Shown piece after piece: positions 24,358 to 32,731 of a DNA stretch of 37,548 nucleotides (its first letter is position 1; each line of letters opens with the position of its first letter). The stretch is from Pseudobdellovibrionaceae bacterium (lineage in GTDB: Bacteria; Bdellovibrionota; Bdellovibrionia; Bdellovibrionales; Bdellovibrionaceae), in contig CANFQX010000024.1 of the NCBI GenBank assembly GCA_947449255.1, forward strand, positions 1 through 37,548. The letters are read 5' to 3'. The position numbers and the translations under genes are program-made. The notes beneath the pieces were generated by a model that worked only from the letters and a program-made list of their open reading frames with translations, searched no databases and was not told the DNA's origin.

Positions 24358-24921
24358 CTAATGGTGAATTCCATCCCTTACAATGACTTTTAGAGCAGTA
24401 AGGGTTAGGATTTTAAGATCAAGCAGAAAAGATCTGTTTTGCAAATAGAAGCAGTCAAATTCAACCTTCACAGGTATCGGCAATTCATCCCGCCCATTAA
24501 TTTGCGCCCAACCAGTGATGCCTGGTTTTAATTTTTCAATTCCTTTTTTTGTACGCAATTCTTTTAAATCATCTTGATTAAACAGCGCAGGTCGCGGCCC
24601 CACAAAGCTCATGTCCCCAGCAAGAACAGAAAATAATTGCGGTAATTCATCTAAACTTGTTTTTCTAATAAAGGCCCCAATAGGGGTCAAGTGCTGTGCT
24701 GGTGAAGTTAATAAATGGGTTGCGACTTGCGGCGTATTGATTCGCATGGATCTGAATTTTGGCATCAAAAAAATCTGATTGTACTGTCCAATTCTTTTGG
24801 ACCAATGCAGAGCCGGGCCTTTGGAGGTCAAGCGAACTGCCAAAAAAATGATTAGCATGGGTATTCCGAAAACAATAAATACAAACAGGCCTAAAATGAG
24901 GTCAAAGATTCTTTTAATCAT
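24358..24921 (-). CDS. Initiating sugar transferase (PglC/WcaJ C-terminal type)
   Basis: 187 residues from the ATG at 24921 (a TTG three codons earlier is possible). One N-terminal membrane helix (LILGLFVFIVFGIPMLIIFL) is followed by the bacterial sugar transferase domain: KFRSMRI, IRKTSLDELPQLFSVLAGDM, SFVGPRPALF and LKPGITGWAQINGRDELP. These are hallmarks of the monotopic phosphoglycosyl transferases that put sugar-1-phosphate on undecaprenyl phosphate and so start the repeat unit. The length matches the small PglC-like form, without the extra N-terminal domains of WcaJ/WbaP. The preceding 260 bp separates it from the divergent WbpM-like gene. Confidence 0.93.
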   Translation of the reverse strand: MIKRIFDLILGLFVFIVFGIPMLIIFLAVRLTSKGPALHWSKRIGQYNQIFLMPKFRSMRINTPQVATHLLTSPAQHLTPIGAFIRKTSLDELPQLFSVLAGDMSFVGPRPALFNQDDLKELRTKKGIEKLKPGITGWAQINGRDELPIPVKVEFDCFYLQNRSFLLDLKILTLTALKVIVRDGIHH

Positions 24922-25193
24922 AAGTTCCAAACTTCTAAACGTCAGGAGTCGCTGTGTTGGTTGACATGCACAGTGACCAGGTCTGCTGACCCTTGTATCT
25001 TTCTTAGAAGTCTATATAATATCCATTTTTTTAACAAGGCTTAGCCAAATTGTAAGATAAAAAAATAATCTTTAAAGTCTGTCTTTTATTCGTTGTGCCC
25101 AGGTAATATGAGGGTTTTAAACTGAAAAATGTCTGTTGCTGAATAACAATGGCTTGTGCAATACTCGTTTTCTAGATTAGAGGGTTTCACAAA

Positions 25194-27098
25194 ATGTATA
25201 AGAGATTAGCTTACCTTCCTCGTAAAACTAAAATCTCAATAATGCTACTCTGCGACGTAGTTCTGCTGCCCCTGGCTTTCTATTCAGCCATTTTTCTGCG
25301 ATTTGGATTCCACGACCCCAATTTTGTATCCTATTGGTGGGTTTTTGCAGTTCTGCCCTTCATCACAGTTCCAATTTTTATAAGAATGGGGTTGTATCGA
25401 GCGGTCATCCGCTTCATGGATGATCGAATTATCTTAACAGTGTTTTATGGTGTCAGCCTTTCCGTTTTACTTTTAACCGCCGTCATTCTGCTTGGCCGGG
25501 CCACGGGAATTCCTCGGTCTTCGATTGTTATCTATTGGATCATTGCGATTGCCTATATTGCTTCAAGTCGATTTATTGCCCGTGGAATTCTGCTCAGTCT
25601 TGAACGAAAAATGGATCGCAGGCAGACCGTTGCCATTTATGGGGCTGGCAGAGCGGGCTTGCAAACGGCTCTGGCATTGATGTCGAGTCCTGAGTTTCGA
25701 CCTATTGCCTTTTTTGATGATGATAAAGATCAGCATGGGACCAATGTGGCAGGAATTCGGGTTTACTCGCCCGAGGATGCAAGCGACGTCATGATTGCCC
25801 AGGATTGCCACCAACTATTAATCGCAATGCCCTCAGTCAGCCGAGCGCGCAAGCGCGAAATCATCCAGAAATTCGAAAATCAAAACTTCGTCTTAAAAAC
25901 CTTGCCCGGCATGGGCGAACTGGTCGATGGCAAGGTCCGAGTCGAAGATATTCGTGAGGTCGGAGTCGAAGATTTATTAGGCCGCGATCCAGTGCCCGCG
26001 GTCGAGAGTCTAATCACCGCGTGCATCCGAAATAAAGTGGTCTTGGTCACTGGTGCAGGTGGATCTATCGGTTCAGAGCTGTGTCGGCAGATCGCTGCGA
26101 ACCTTCCAAAGAAATTGATCCTGCTGGAACAAAATGAATTTTCACTTTATAAAATTGAACAGGAATTGTACCGTATTTATGGCAATCGGCATAATTTTGA
26201 AATCATTCCAGCCCTAGGTGATGTCCTTAATCAACAAAGCCTAGAGCAATTATTTGAAAAACACAGTGTTGAAACCATTTATCATGCGGCCGCTTACAAG
26301 CATGTTCCGCTAGTTGAATCCAATGTTATTGCTGGAATAATGAATAATGTTTTTGGAACATTGGCAGCTGCCTCTGCCGCGATAAATAAAAAAGTCCAAA
26401 CTTTTGTTCTAATTTCAACGGATAAGGCTGTTCGTCCACCAAATGTGATGGGTGCCTCTAAAAGACTGGCAGAACTTATTTTGCAAGGGCATTCATGCAG
26501 TGAAAATAACCCAAGCCCGAACCAAAATCCACAAACTAGATTCTGCATGGTGCGGTTTGGGAATGTCCTGGGTTCATCGGGTTCTGTTGTGCCTTTATTT
26601 AAGGAACAGATTCGTCATGGGGGGCCTTTGACTGTGACCCATCCCGATGTGACTCGGTACTTTATGACAATACCAGAGGCTGCGCAGTTGGTTTTACAGG
26701 CCAGCGCCATGGGTAAGGGTGGGGATGTTTTCGTCCTCGATATGGGCGAGCCGGTTAAAATTGTGGAATTGGCGCGAAAGATGATTGCGCTGAGTGGACT
26801 TTCTGTTGTTGATGTCGAAACCGGTGATGGTGATATTGGGATTGAATTCACCGGACTGCGACCGGGTGAAAAACTTTATGAAGAGCTGCTGATCGGTGAT
26901 AATGTTTCTAAAACATCACATCCACGAATCATGACTGCAACTGAAGAGTCTTTAGAATTCAATCACCTGATGAGTTCTCTGAGCTCCATGCGCGCGGCCT
27001 GTGCCCAAGGGAATACAAACGAAGTGGTTTCACTTTTGGCGATGCTGGTTAAAGAATATAAACCTCAGCACAATTTGGAAAATAGGGCGGAGGGATAA
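25194..27098 (+). CDS. UDP-N-acetylglucosamine 4,6-dehydratase-like (WbpM/CapD family)
   Basis: 634 residues, the long membrane form. Four helices fill about residues 10-125, then a degenerate Rossmann domain (VAIYGAGRAGLQTALALM, about 145-162), then the catalytic SDR domain (VLVTGAGGSIGSELCRQIA, about 282-300). The active segment is STDKAVRPPNVMGASKR with Met in place of the usual Tyr, as in WbpM-type enzymes. These make UDP-4-keto-6-deoxy-GlcNAc for QuiNAc, FucNAc or bacillosamine. It is divergent to the epimerase and initiating transferase, which probably use its product. Confidence 0.93.
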   Translation: MYKRLAYLPRKTKISIMLLCDVVLLPLAFYSAIFLRFGFHDPNFVSYWWVFAVLPFITVPIFIRMGLYRAVIRFMDDRIILTVFYGVSLSVLLLTAVILLGRATGIPRSSIVIYWIIAIAYIASSRFIARGILLSLERKMDRRQTVAIYGAGRAGLQTALALMSSPEFRPIAFFDDDKDQHGTNVAGIRVYSPEDASDVMIAQDCHQLLIAMPSVSRARKREIIQKFENQNFVLKTLPGMGELVDGKVRVEDIREVGVEDLLGRDPVPAVESLITACIRNKVVLVTGAGGSIGSELCRQIAANLPKKLILLEQNEFSLYKIEQELYRIYGNRHNFEIIPALGDVLNQQSLEQLFEKHSVETIYHAAAYKHVPLVESNVIAGIMNNVFGTLAAASAAINKKVQTFVLISTDKAVRPPNVMGASKRLAELILQGHSCSENNPSPNQNPQTRFCMVRFGNVLGSSGSVVPLFKEQIRHGGPLTVTHPDVTRYFMTIPEAAQLVLQASAMGKGGDVFVLDMGEPVKIVELARKMIALSGLSVVDVETGDGDIGIEFTGLRPGEKLYEELLIGDNVSKTSHPRIMTATEESLEFNHLMSSLSSMRAACAQGNTNEVVSLLAMLVKEYKPQHNLENRAEG

Positions 27099-27138
27099 AC
27101 CCGCCGCATACAAAAGTGCACATTTTATATTCTGCAGA

Positions 27139-27963
27139 CTACAAAATCAAATCCCCATACTTTTCAAAATTTTCCTGCAGATAAAGAGGGAAGTCCTGAT
27201 CAATCTTCACAAATTCAGAATCCAAGTCTTGCCCATAAAGACTGCCACCTTTGCGAATAATGTCTTCAATGCGCTTAGGATCTTTAAAGTCTTCAAGATT
27301 GTGTTCGGTGTGCGCGTAAGCCTCAATTTTTTCAATGACCTTTTTTACGCCCCCTAAATAACTAAAATGCCAGCCCGCTTCTGGAATAATTGTCACATTT
27401 TTAGAGTTCTTTCGTGCACCGCGAGTCAAACGCGCTTTTTGCACTGTTTTTAGATCGCGATAATTCAACATCACAGTGCCCTGCCAAGGCATATAACCAT
27501 TATAAAACTCAATCGGTTCTGGATATTTTTTGATAAAACAATTGAGATAATAATAATAAAGTCGCTGCTGAAAGACCTTGATTCCGGGCGTTGCAGCATA
27601 TTTTTGCAGCAACTCGGGGCGAGGAATTTCATCGACATCTGAAATAATAATAATGTCATCCGGTTTGCAGTTTTTTAGACCTAATTTAATTTGCTCTTTT
27701 TGATGGTCATCATAATCCCAAGTGGTGGGAACGCGCCACTTGGCGAAAAAGCCAGGATATTCATCCACGATAATATGCTCTATTTTGTGCAAAAAAGGAG
27801 CAAAACGCTCTTTGTTCTGTTCGAAAAACAAGGGCTTTTCTTTTTTCTGAAAAGTTCGAGTGGCCTCAACCAGAACAAATCGGTCGACGACTGAATTTAG
27901 AGTATTTAAGCGAATCTCCAAAAGATCCATTTCATTAAAGAATGCAAAACAGTCATAGATCAT
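27139..27963 (-). CDS. Glycosyltransferase family 17 protein
   Basis: 274 residues matching the bacterial GT17 type (named after the mammalian beta-1,4-mannosyl-glycoprotein N-acetylglucosaminyltransferase). Family segments: MIYDCFAFFNEMDLLEIRLN, DRFVLVEATRTFQKKEKPLF, DDIIIISDVDEIPRPELL with the DVDE metal site (about 98-101), and AGWHFSYLGG. It likely adds a sugar to a surface glycan in the cytoplasm; acceptor unknown. TAGGAGAT precedes the ATG. The start lies only 16 bp from the divergent GT9 gene. Confidence 0.9.
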   Translation of the reverse strand: MIYDCFAFFNEMDLLEIRLNTLNSVVDRFVLVEATRTFQKKEKPLFFEQNKERFAPFLHKIEHIIVDEYPGFFAKWRVPTTWDYDDHQKEQIKLGLKNCKPDDIIIISDVDEIPRPELLQKYAATPGIKVFQQRLYYYYLNCFIKKYPEPIEFYNGYMPWQGTVMLNYRDLKTVQKARLTRGARKNSKNVTIIPEAGWHFSYLGGVKKVIEKIEAYAHTEHNLEDFKDPKRIEDIIRKGGSLYGQDLDSEFVKIDQDFPLYLQENFEKYGDLIL

Positions 27964-27979
27964 GATAATCTCCTAAAGT

Positions 27980-29077
27980 ATGAGCCATAATATAAATAGC
28001 ACAAAATCAAAATTTCAGCAGAAGAAAATCCTTGTCATTAAAACCCGCGCCATTGGCGATACAGTGATTTGGACTTCGGCTCTGGCAAAGCTTAGGAAAG
28101 CCTACCCCGAGGCCGAGATTCATGCGCTGACCTCTAAGATGAATAAAGATATTCTTTTACACAGTCAATGCATCAATAAGTTGCATCTGGTTGACGCAGA
28201 TTCTAAGTGGGCTTTGATTAAAAAGTTTTATTCCCTTCGCCAAGAAAAATTTGATCTCTTATTGGGTTTTCATGTGTCAGGCACAATTTGCAAATTTTCA
28301 TGGCTGGTGGGTACTAAAGAAACAGCTCTTCATTATCACGGCATGGATCAGGTTCCCTGGGCTTCCACTTTTAAAGTTCCACACCATGGCCAGCTAGAGG
28401 ATGCCATCACCCGTGATTATAGGGTTTTGCAGGCCATTGGGATTGATGCGGACGTTATTACGAATGCGGTCAGTTCGGAACATGAGCCCACGCGAATTGA
28501 TTTGCTGGCCGAGGAGTTGAGCTTTGCAAAATCCCTGGCGGATCAAACCATTTTGACAGCGGGTGGTCGACCTGAACAAAAGCGCATGATCTTTTTGCCG
28601 GGCGCTTCCTATTCTCTAAAAATTTACCCCAAGGATTTATGGCTTAAATTTATTTTAAAAGTCCAAGCTGAAGGAATCTATCAGCCTTTGGTTTTGTGCG
28701 ATCCTAAACTTTCTAAAGAGTGGGAATTGCCTGAGTTGTTAATGGAAAAAAAGATCCCTCTGATCGACTCCGTCAGTTTGCGCCAGTTTATCGCCCTGGT
28801 GTCTACGGGGGATATGTCCTTGTCCAATGATTCAAGTCCTGGCCATATTTCTGTCGCCGTGGGGGTTCGAACTCATTTTCTGTTCGGTCCAACCTGCATC
28901 GGCGATTGGTTTTGCTATGATAAAACCCAGCACAGTTTCAGCCGCATCGCTGTCGATTGCCGTATCGATGGCCCAAGGGATCAAGACCAATTTCAATTCT
29001 GCAAAGTCACTGAATGCGCACATCAATCTTGTATGCGCAATTTGAGGGTGGAGGGGTTTTTGCCTATCCCTTCGTGA
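27980..29077 (+). CDS. Glycosyltransferase family 9 (heptosyltransferase-like)
   Basis: 365 residues of the GT9 family. KILVIKTRAIGDTVIWTSAL (about 17-36) is the classic N-terminal acceptor motif, and SNDSSPGHISVAVGVRTHFL then FGPT near the end is the ADP-heptose-binding region. Such enzymes add heptose to the LPS core or related units. There is no good Shine-Dalgarno before the ATG at 27980 and the divergent GT17 starts 16 bp away, so the promoter must sit within that gene. The cysteine-bearing C-terminus (KVTECAHQSCM) is typical for some GT9 members. Confidence 0.88.
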   Translation: MSHNINSTKSKFQQKKILVIKTRAIGDTVIWTSALAKLRKAYPEAEIHALTSKMNKDILLHSQCINKLHLVDADSKWALIKKFYSLRQEKFDLLLGFHVSGTICKFSWLVGTKETALHYHGMDQVPWASTFKVPHHGQLEDAITRDYRVLQAIGIDADVITNAVSSEHEPTRIDLLAEELSFAKSLADQTILTAGGRPEQKRMIFLPGASYSLKIYPKDLWLKFILKVQAEGIYQPLVLCDPKLSKEWELPELLMEKKIPLIDSVSLRQFIALVSTGDMSLSNDSSPGHISVAVGVRTHFLFGPTCIGDWFCYDKTQHSFSRIAVDCRIDGPRDQDQFQFCKVTECAHQSCMRNLRVEGFLPIPS

Positions 29078-29196
29078 ATTGGGTACTGGGTAAGGGCAAT
29101 AATCAACATCAGAATAACTTTTGACATCCACAAGGACTAGCTTCAGCCAAGGCCATTATCAGCCCAATCTGAATCCACTGTGATCATTCCCGCAAT

Positions 29197-29222
29197 AGCA
29201 CCGGCAAAAAATAAGCGGTGCT
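29197..29222 (+). terminator. Possible terminator after the GT9 gene
   Basis: AGCACCG and CGGTGCT form a 7-bp stem with a 12-nt A-rich loop, followed by GCTTT. It lies 120 bp after the GT9 stop and before the kinase operon. The T-run is short, so efficiency is uncertain. Confidence 0.35.
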
Positions 29223-29356
29223 GCTTTGTAAAAACTACAATCAAAACAACAAATTAACAAAAATCACCCAAAAACGGCTATAAGAATGACGCGCATAGCT
29301 AAGTAGCTAATATTTAATACGGATATTTCAGAGTTTTATAAAAACGAGGAGTTGAC

Positions 29357-29452
29357 GTGGTCGAAACAAATAAACATTACGATATTGAGGTCGGTTTTTT
29401 TGATTCATTTTTAGATCCCTATATGAAGTACACAAGTCAGGTCACCCCATGA
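29357..29452 (+). CDS. Small 31-residue ORF coupled to the sensor kinase gene
   Basis: GTG start with GAGGAG at ideal spacing, 31 residues (starts VVETNKHYDIEVGFFDSFLD), and its stop overlaps the next ATG as ATGA. The sensor protein gene at 29449 has no strong ribosome site of its own in this leader, so it would be translated by coupling. It could be a leader peptide or the tail of a lost upstream gene. I recognise no family. Confidence 0.4.
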   Translation: MVETNKHYDIEVGFFDSFLDPYMKYTSQVTP

Positions 29453-30711
29453 TTCAACAATTCGTTTTATTTTTCTTAATTCTTTTTGGGCTTGCAGCCA
29501 ATTCATTCGCGCAAATTGAAATTCAAAATGATCAAATCAGCAGCCATCAGATTTTAGAAAATGCGAAAATATATTTGGATACAAACCAAGCAGTAAAGGA
29601 CCACGATGGTGGCGCATTAACTGAAATTCTTAGGTCCATTCAAAATTTGCCAAGCATTGGACTTAATGAAATCAACGGTTATAAAAATTCAAAAATTTGG
29701 ATGGTCTTTGCACTAAAAAACACTTCAAACAAACCGCCAAACAGTACATTTGAAACTACAGATTTTTTTATTAGATATGCTTACCCATCGATGCAATATA
29801 TTGGGGCATTGATTTATGATGAAAATGGAAATTTAAACTCCAAGATGAGTTCAGGTAAACTTGTCCCTTTTGCCCAGCGCCCGGTCAAAGACACTGACTA
29901 TCTGTTCCCAATCAAACTTGAAAAAAATAAGCCGGTGACTGTTGTCATGAGCTTTCAGTCCAGCGGATCCATGCAGCTGCCCATTGAAATATTATCAGTT
30001 AATAAGGTCCATGAACTGACTCAGACAAAATATCTGATCTATGGTCTTTATTATGGCGTCATTTTTTTGGTTCTTTTATATACATTGTTTCTTGCTATGA
30101 CAATCAGAGGACAGCTCTATCACTCTTATCTTTTTTATATTTTGAGTGTGGTCTTTGCCCAAATGGGCCTGCACGGAATTTCTTATAGATACCTTTGGCC
30201 TGAGTTTTATGCATGGAATAAGGTGAGCACAATATTCTTTGTTGGCCTGATGTTTTGCAGTCTTTCGGTTTTCTCTGTTTTGGCCCTTGATCTTAAAAAA
30301 AATCATAAACGATTTTTTTTGATGATGAGTGTGTTTTCTGCTGTTTCTGTCATGATTTCAGTTTCGGCTCTTTTTGCTTATGGGGCTTGGTTGATTCGAT
30401 TCACTGGAATTATGACTTCTTTGCTGCCTTTGGTTATTATACCACCTGGGATTGTTGCTCTGAAAAAAGGGAATAAATTTGCTAAGTATTATCTGGCAGC
30501 AGTCGTCTTTTATATCATCGGCGCTAGTCTTTATGGATTAAAGGACGCGGGAATACTTCGTCCCACTTTTTTGACTGAAAATGGCATTCTGCTGGGTTCA
30601 CTTTTAGAAATTAGTATTTTTTCTCTAGGCATTGCACAGCATATTCAAGCAATGCAGAAAAAATCGGAGCAGTTAAAAATCGAACTTGAACGGGCAAACA
30701 TTATGGCCTAG
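29449..30711 (+). CDS. 7TMR-DISM sensor half of a histidine kinase
   Basis: 420 residues: signal peptide (MIQQFVLFFLILFGLAANSF-A), a periplasmic 7TMR-DISM sensor domain (about 25-185), then seven membrane helices (about 190-385) and a short coiled region (MQKKSEQLKIELERANIMA). It ends at a TAG directly before the kinase domain at 30712. Both frames are the same, so the two parts are one gene split by one stop codon; CAG (Gln) to TAG is the simplest origin, since related kinases read without a break up to the H-box. Alone, this protein would sense but not signal. Confidence 0.8.
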   Translation: MIQQFVLFFLILFGLAANSFAQIEIQNDQISSHQILENAKIYLDTNQAVKDHDGGALTEILRSIQNLPSIGLNEINGYKNSKIWMVFALKNTSNKPPNSTFETTDFFIRYAYPSMQYIGALIYDENGNLNSKMSSGKLVPFAQRPVKDTDYLFPIKLEKNKPVTVVMSFQSSGSMQLPIEILSVNKVHELTQTKYLIYGLYYGVIFLVLLYTLFLAMTIRGQLYHSYLFYILSVVFAQMGLHGISYRYLWPEFYAWNKVSTIFFVGLMFCSLSVFSVLALDLKKNHKRFFLMMSVFSAVSVMISVSALFAYGAWLIRFTGIMTSLLPLVIIPPGIVALKKGNKFAKYYLAAVVFYIIGASLYGLKDAGILRPTFLTENGILLGSLLEISIFSLGIAQHIQAMQKKSEQLKIELERANIMA

Positions 30712-32106
30712 GTGGCTTCCCAAGTGAGCCACGATATTCGAAGCCCACTCTCGGCATTGAATTTACTGATGGCGCATATATCTGAACTGTCAGAGGAGAA
30801 AAGAATCTTGGTGCGTAATGCGATCAACAGGATCACCGACATTGCCAATAGTTTGCTCGAAAAAAGTAAACCCCACAGCACCGAAGCCACCTTGGATGAT
30901 AAAAAAGACAATCTAGAGACAACTTTGCTGGCAGCCCTTGTGGATTCTGTGATTTCAGAAAAACGCATTCAGATTCGAGAAAATTCAAGTGTAAACATTC
31001 AGGCTTATCTTGAAGAAAGCTATGGCCTCTTTGCCAAAATAAATCCCACCGAATTAAAGCGAGTCTTGTCAAACACCATCAACAATTCCATAGAGGCCTT
31101 TGATACCTTGCGGGGCGGGTGCATTGATGTGTTTTTAACTGCTGATGCCAACAGCGTGATTTTGAAAATAAAAGACAATGGCAAAGGCATTCCACAACAC
31201 ATTTTGGATCAATTGGGTCAAAGAGGCGTCAGCCATGGTAAAGAGGGCACCCAATCAGGTTCAGGGCTTGGGGTCTATCACGCCAAAAAAACTATCGAAA
31301 GTTTTGGTGGTCTTTTTGAAATTGAAAATAATAAGAGCGGGCAAGGTGTGACCATTTCTTTGTCATTGCCAAAAGCTCAGCCCCCTGAATGGTTCGTGCA
31401 AGAGTTGAAAGTGACAGAAGGGCAAGTCATCGTCGCCGTAGATGATGACAATTCGGTTCTCGAAGTATGGCGGCAACGGTTAAATAGTTTTATCAATTCC
31501 TCTCGATTGAGTTTGGTCACTTGCACATCCAGCGCTTGTTTAGCTGATTGGCTCCAAAAAAATCCTGAGCTGATGAGGTCGGCCATTTATTTGATGGATT
31601 ACGAACTTCTTGGACAGAAAAAAAATGGCCTCGACCTTATTGAAGAACATCATATTTCACAAACAGCGATTCTTGTTTCAAGTCGTTATGAAGAGCCTCT
31701 GATTAAAAAACGCTGTGCTGAACTCGGTGTCAAACTGATTCCTAAGGGCATGGCCCCGATTGTACCCATAACTGTGGACCTCAAAGCCCAGAGGTATGAC
31801 GGTGTTCTTATTGATAATGATCCCTTGGTTTTGATGGTCTGGAATCTTGGCGCTAAGGAATATAACAAGTCCGTCTTATGTTTTAATTCCGAGGCCGAGT
31901 TTAATCAAGCAGCAGCAGTCATTGATAAGTCGAGCCCCGTCTATGTGGATGTTGATCTTGGCCAAGGTATTCAAGGTCAAGATGTGGCAGCCAGGATCTC
32001 TGCCAGTGGCTTTAAATTCATACATCTCGCCACCGGCTTTGAGGCCCAATCTATTGCAAAGCCAGAATTCATCGCTTCGGTTGTTGGTAAGGACTTTCCT
32101 TTGTGA
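30712..32106 (+). CDS. Histidine kinase with two receiver domains (C-terminal half)
   Basis: 464 residues, in frame right after the TAG, with GTG as first codon but no ribosome site. The H-box SHDIRSPLSAL has its His at residue 7. The ATPase part shows NTINNSIEAFD (N box), DNGKGIP (G1) and GSGLGVY (G2). Two receiver-like domains follow: one with VAVDDDNSVLEVW and YLMDYELLG (phosphate Asp) and IPKGMAPI (Lys), the other with GVLIDNDPLVLMVW, VYVDVDLGQ and VVGKDFP. It would phosphorylate and relay signals to an unknown partner. Expression depends on readthrough or reinitiation at the TAGGTG junction. Confidence 0.8.
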   Translation: MASQVSHDIRSPLSALNLLMAHISELSEEKRILVRNAINRITDIANSLLEKSKPHSTEATLDDKKDNLETTLLAALVDSVISEKRIQIRENSSVNIQAYLEESYGLFAKINPTELKRVLSNTINNSIEAFDTLRGGCIDVFLTADANSVILKIKDNGKGIPQHILDQLGQRGVSHGKEGTQSGSGLGVYHAKKTIESFGGLFEIENNKSGQGVTISLSLPKAQPPEWFVQELKVTEGQVIVAVDDDNSVLEVWRQRLNSFINSSRLSLVTCTSSACLADWLQKNPELMRSAIYLMDYELLGQKKNGLDLIEEHHISQTAILVSSRYEEPLIKKRCAELGVKLIPKGMAPIVPITVDLKAQRYDGVLIDNDPLVLMVWNLGAKEYNKSVLCFNSEAEFNQAAAVIDKSSPVYVDVDLGQGIQGQDVAARISASGFKFIHLATGFEAQSIAKPEFIASVVGKDFPL

Positions 32107-32152
32107 TTCTTGGGGAGGGGATTGACACTGACACTGCTAATCACCCTCAGCC

Positions 32153-32476
32153 CTAACCACCACCAAACCAAAACACCCGCTCGGTGACAATCCGAGCACG
32201 ATACTCTGCCAGGCAGGTTTGGTTCGTGAGGACGTCAACTTTGATCGGGAGCTCTGAATTTTCAAAATCTTCCCTTAAACTTGAAATTTCGTTCGCGCTC
32301 AGTTCTGGCACAGAATCAATCCAAAGATCGAAGTCTGAATACTTTCTGTTTTTGTTTTTAGCCCGTGAACCAAAAACATAAACTTCAAACTTTGATTTAT
32401 CAGTCAGAAATTTTTTTAATATATTTACAATCAGTTGGAGATTGTCTTGAGAAAGTCCCCAATTGGCTTCACTCAT
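32153..32476 (-). CDS. MNT-type nucleotidyltransferase domain protein
   Basis: 107 residues from the ATG at 32474-32476, chosen because the gene before it (32469-32606) overlaps there by 8 nt; the frame itself is open to 32515. The pol-beta nucleotidyltransferase motif VYVFGSRAKNKNRKYSDFDL (GS, then D-x-D) is followed by KVDVLTN, the third Asp. Minimal nucleotidyltransferases of this sort usually pair with a HEPN protein as MNT/HEPN toxin-antitoxin modules. Here no complete HEPN is visible; only a 45-residue ORF lies upstream. It converges on the kinase gene. Confidence 0.85.
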   Translation of the reverse strand: MSEANWGLSQDNLQLIVNILKKFLTDKSKFEVYVFGSRAKNKNRKYSDFDLWIDSVPELSANEISSLREDFENSELPIKVDVLTNQTCLAEYRARIVTERVFWFGGG

Positions 32477-32606
32477 TGATTTTCTCTTGAAGTGTTGTAA
32501 AATGTTTTTCGGCAAGGGGTAAGAAAACTTTTGCTAATTGATAGCTTTTCTCGGCAAGCAGCTTGCCGGACTCGCTGCTGGTTTCATTATTGTCAATCCA
32601 ACCCAT
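32469..32606 (-). CDS. 45-residue ORF overlapping the MNT gene (possible remnant partner)
   Basis: ATG-started frame, MGWIDNNETSSESGKLLAEK then SYQLAKVFLPLAEKH, all helical in character, with the stop overlapping the MNT start. Continuous frame extends another dozen codons upstream to a TAG at 32640. It could be a true small partner or the tail of a truncated HEPN-type gene; no HEPN Rx4-6H motif is present. A 55-bp stretch (32472-32526) recurs with three mismatches at 34564-34618. Confidence 0.4.
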   Translation of the reverse strand: MGWIDNNETSSESGKLLAEKSYQLAKVFLPLAEKHFTTLQEKINE

Positions 32607-32731
32607 AACCAGGAATATAATTCTCAGACCAATCCCAGACTAATTTCAGGCACAATCTGAAAATTGACAGATCAGCGCGATATTCAATCAATCACCGCGA
32701 TGTCCAATCTTTCAGCGCAAAATCAAAAAAA

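Noticed and set aside
29449-32106. TAG recoding as a sense codon, suggested by the amber codon in the kinase and the open frame after the GT2 TAG
   Set aside because: Several intact genes here (rfbA, the cupin, the small ORF1 copies) end properly with TAG, so TAG is a normal stop in this organism.
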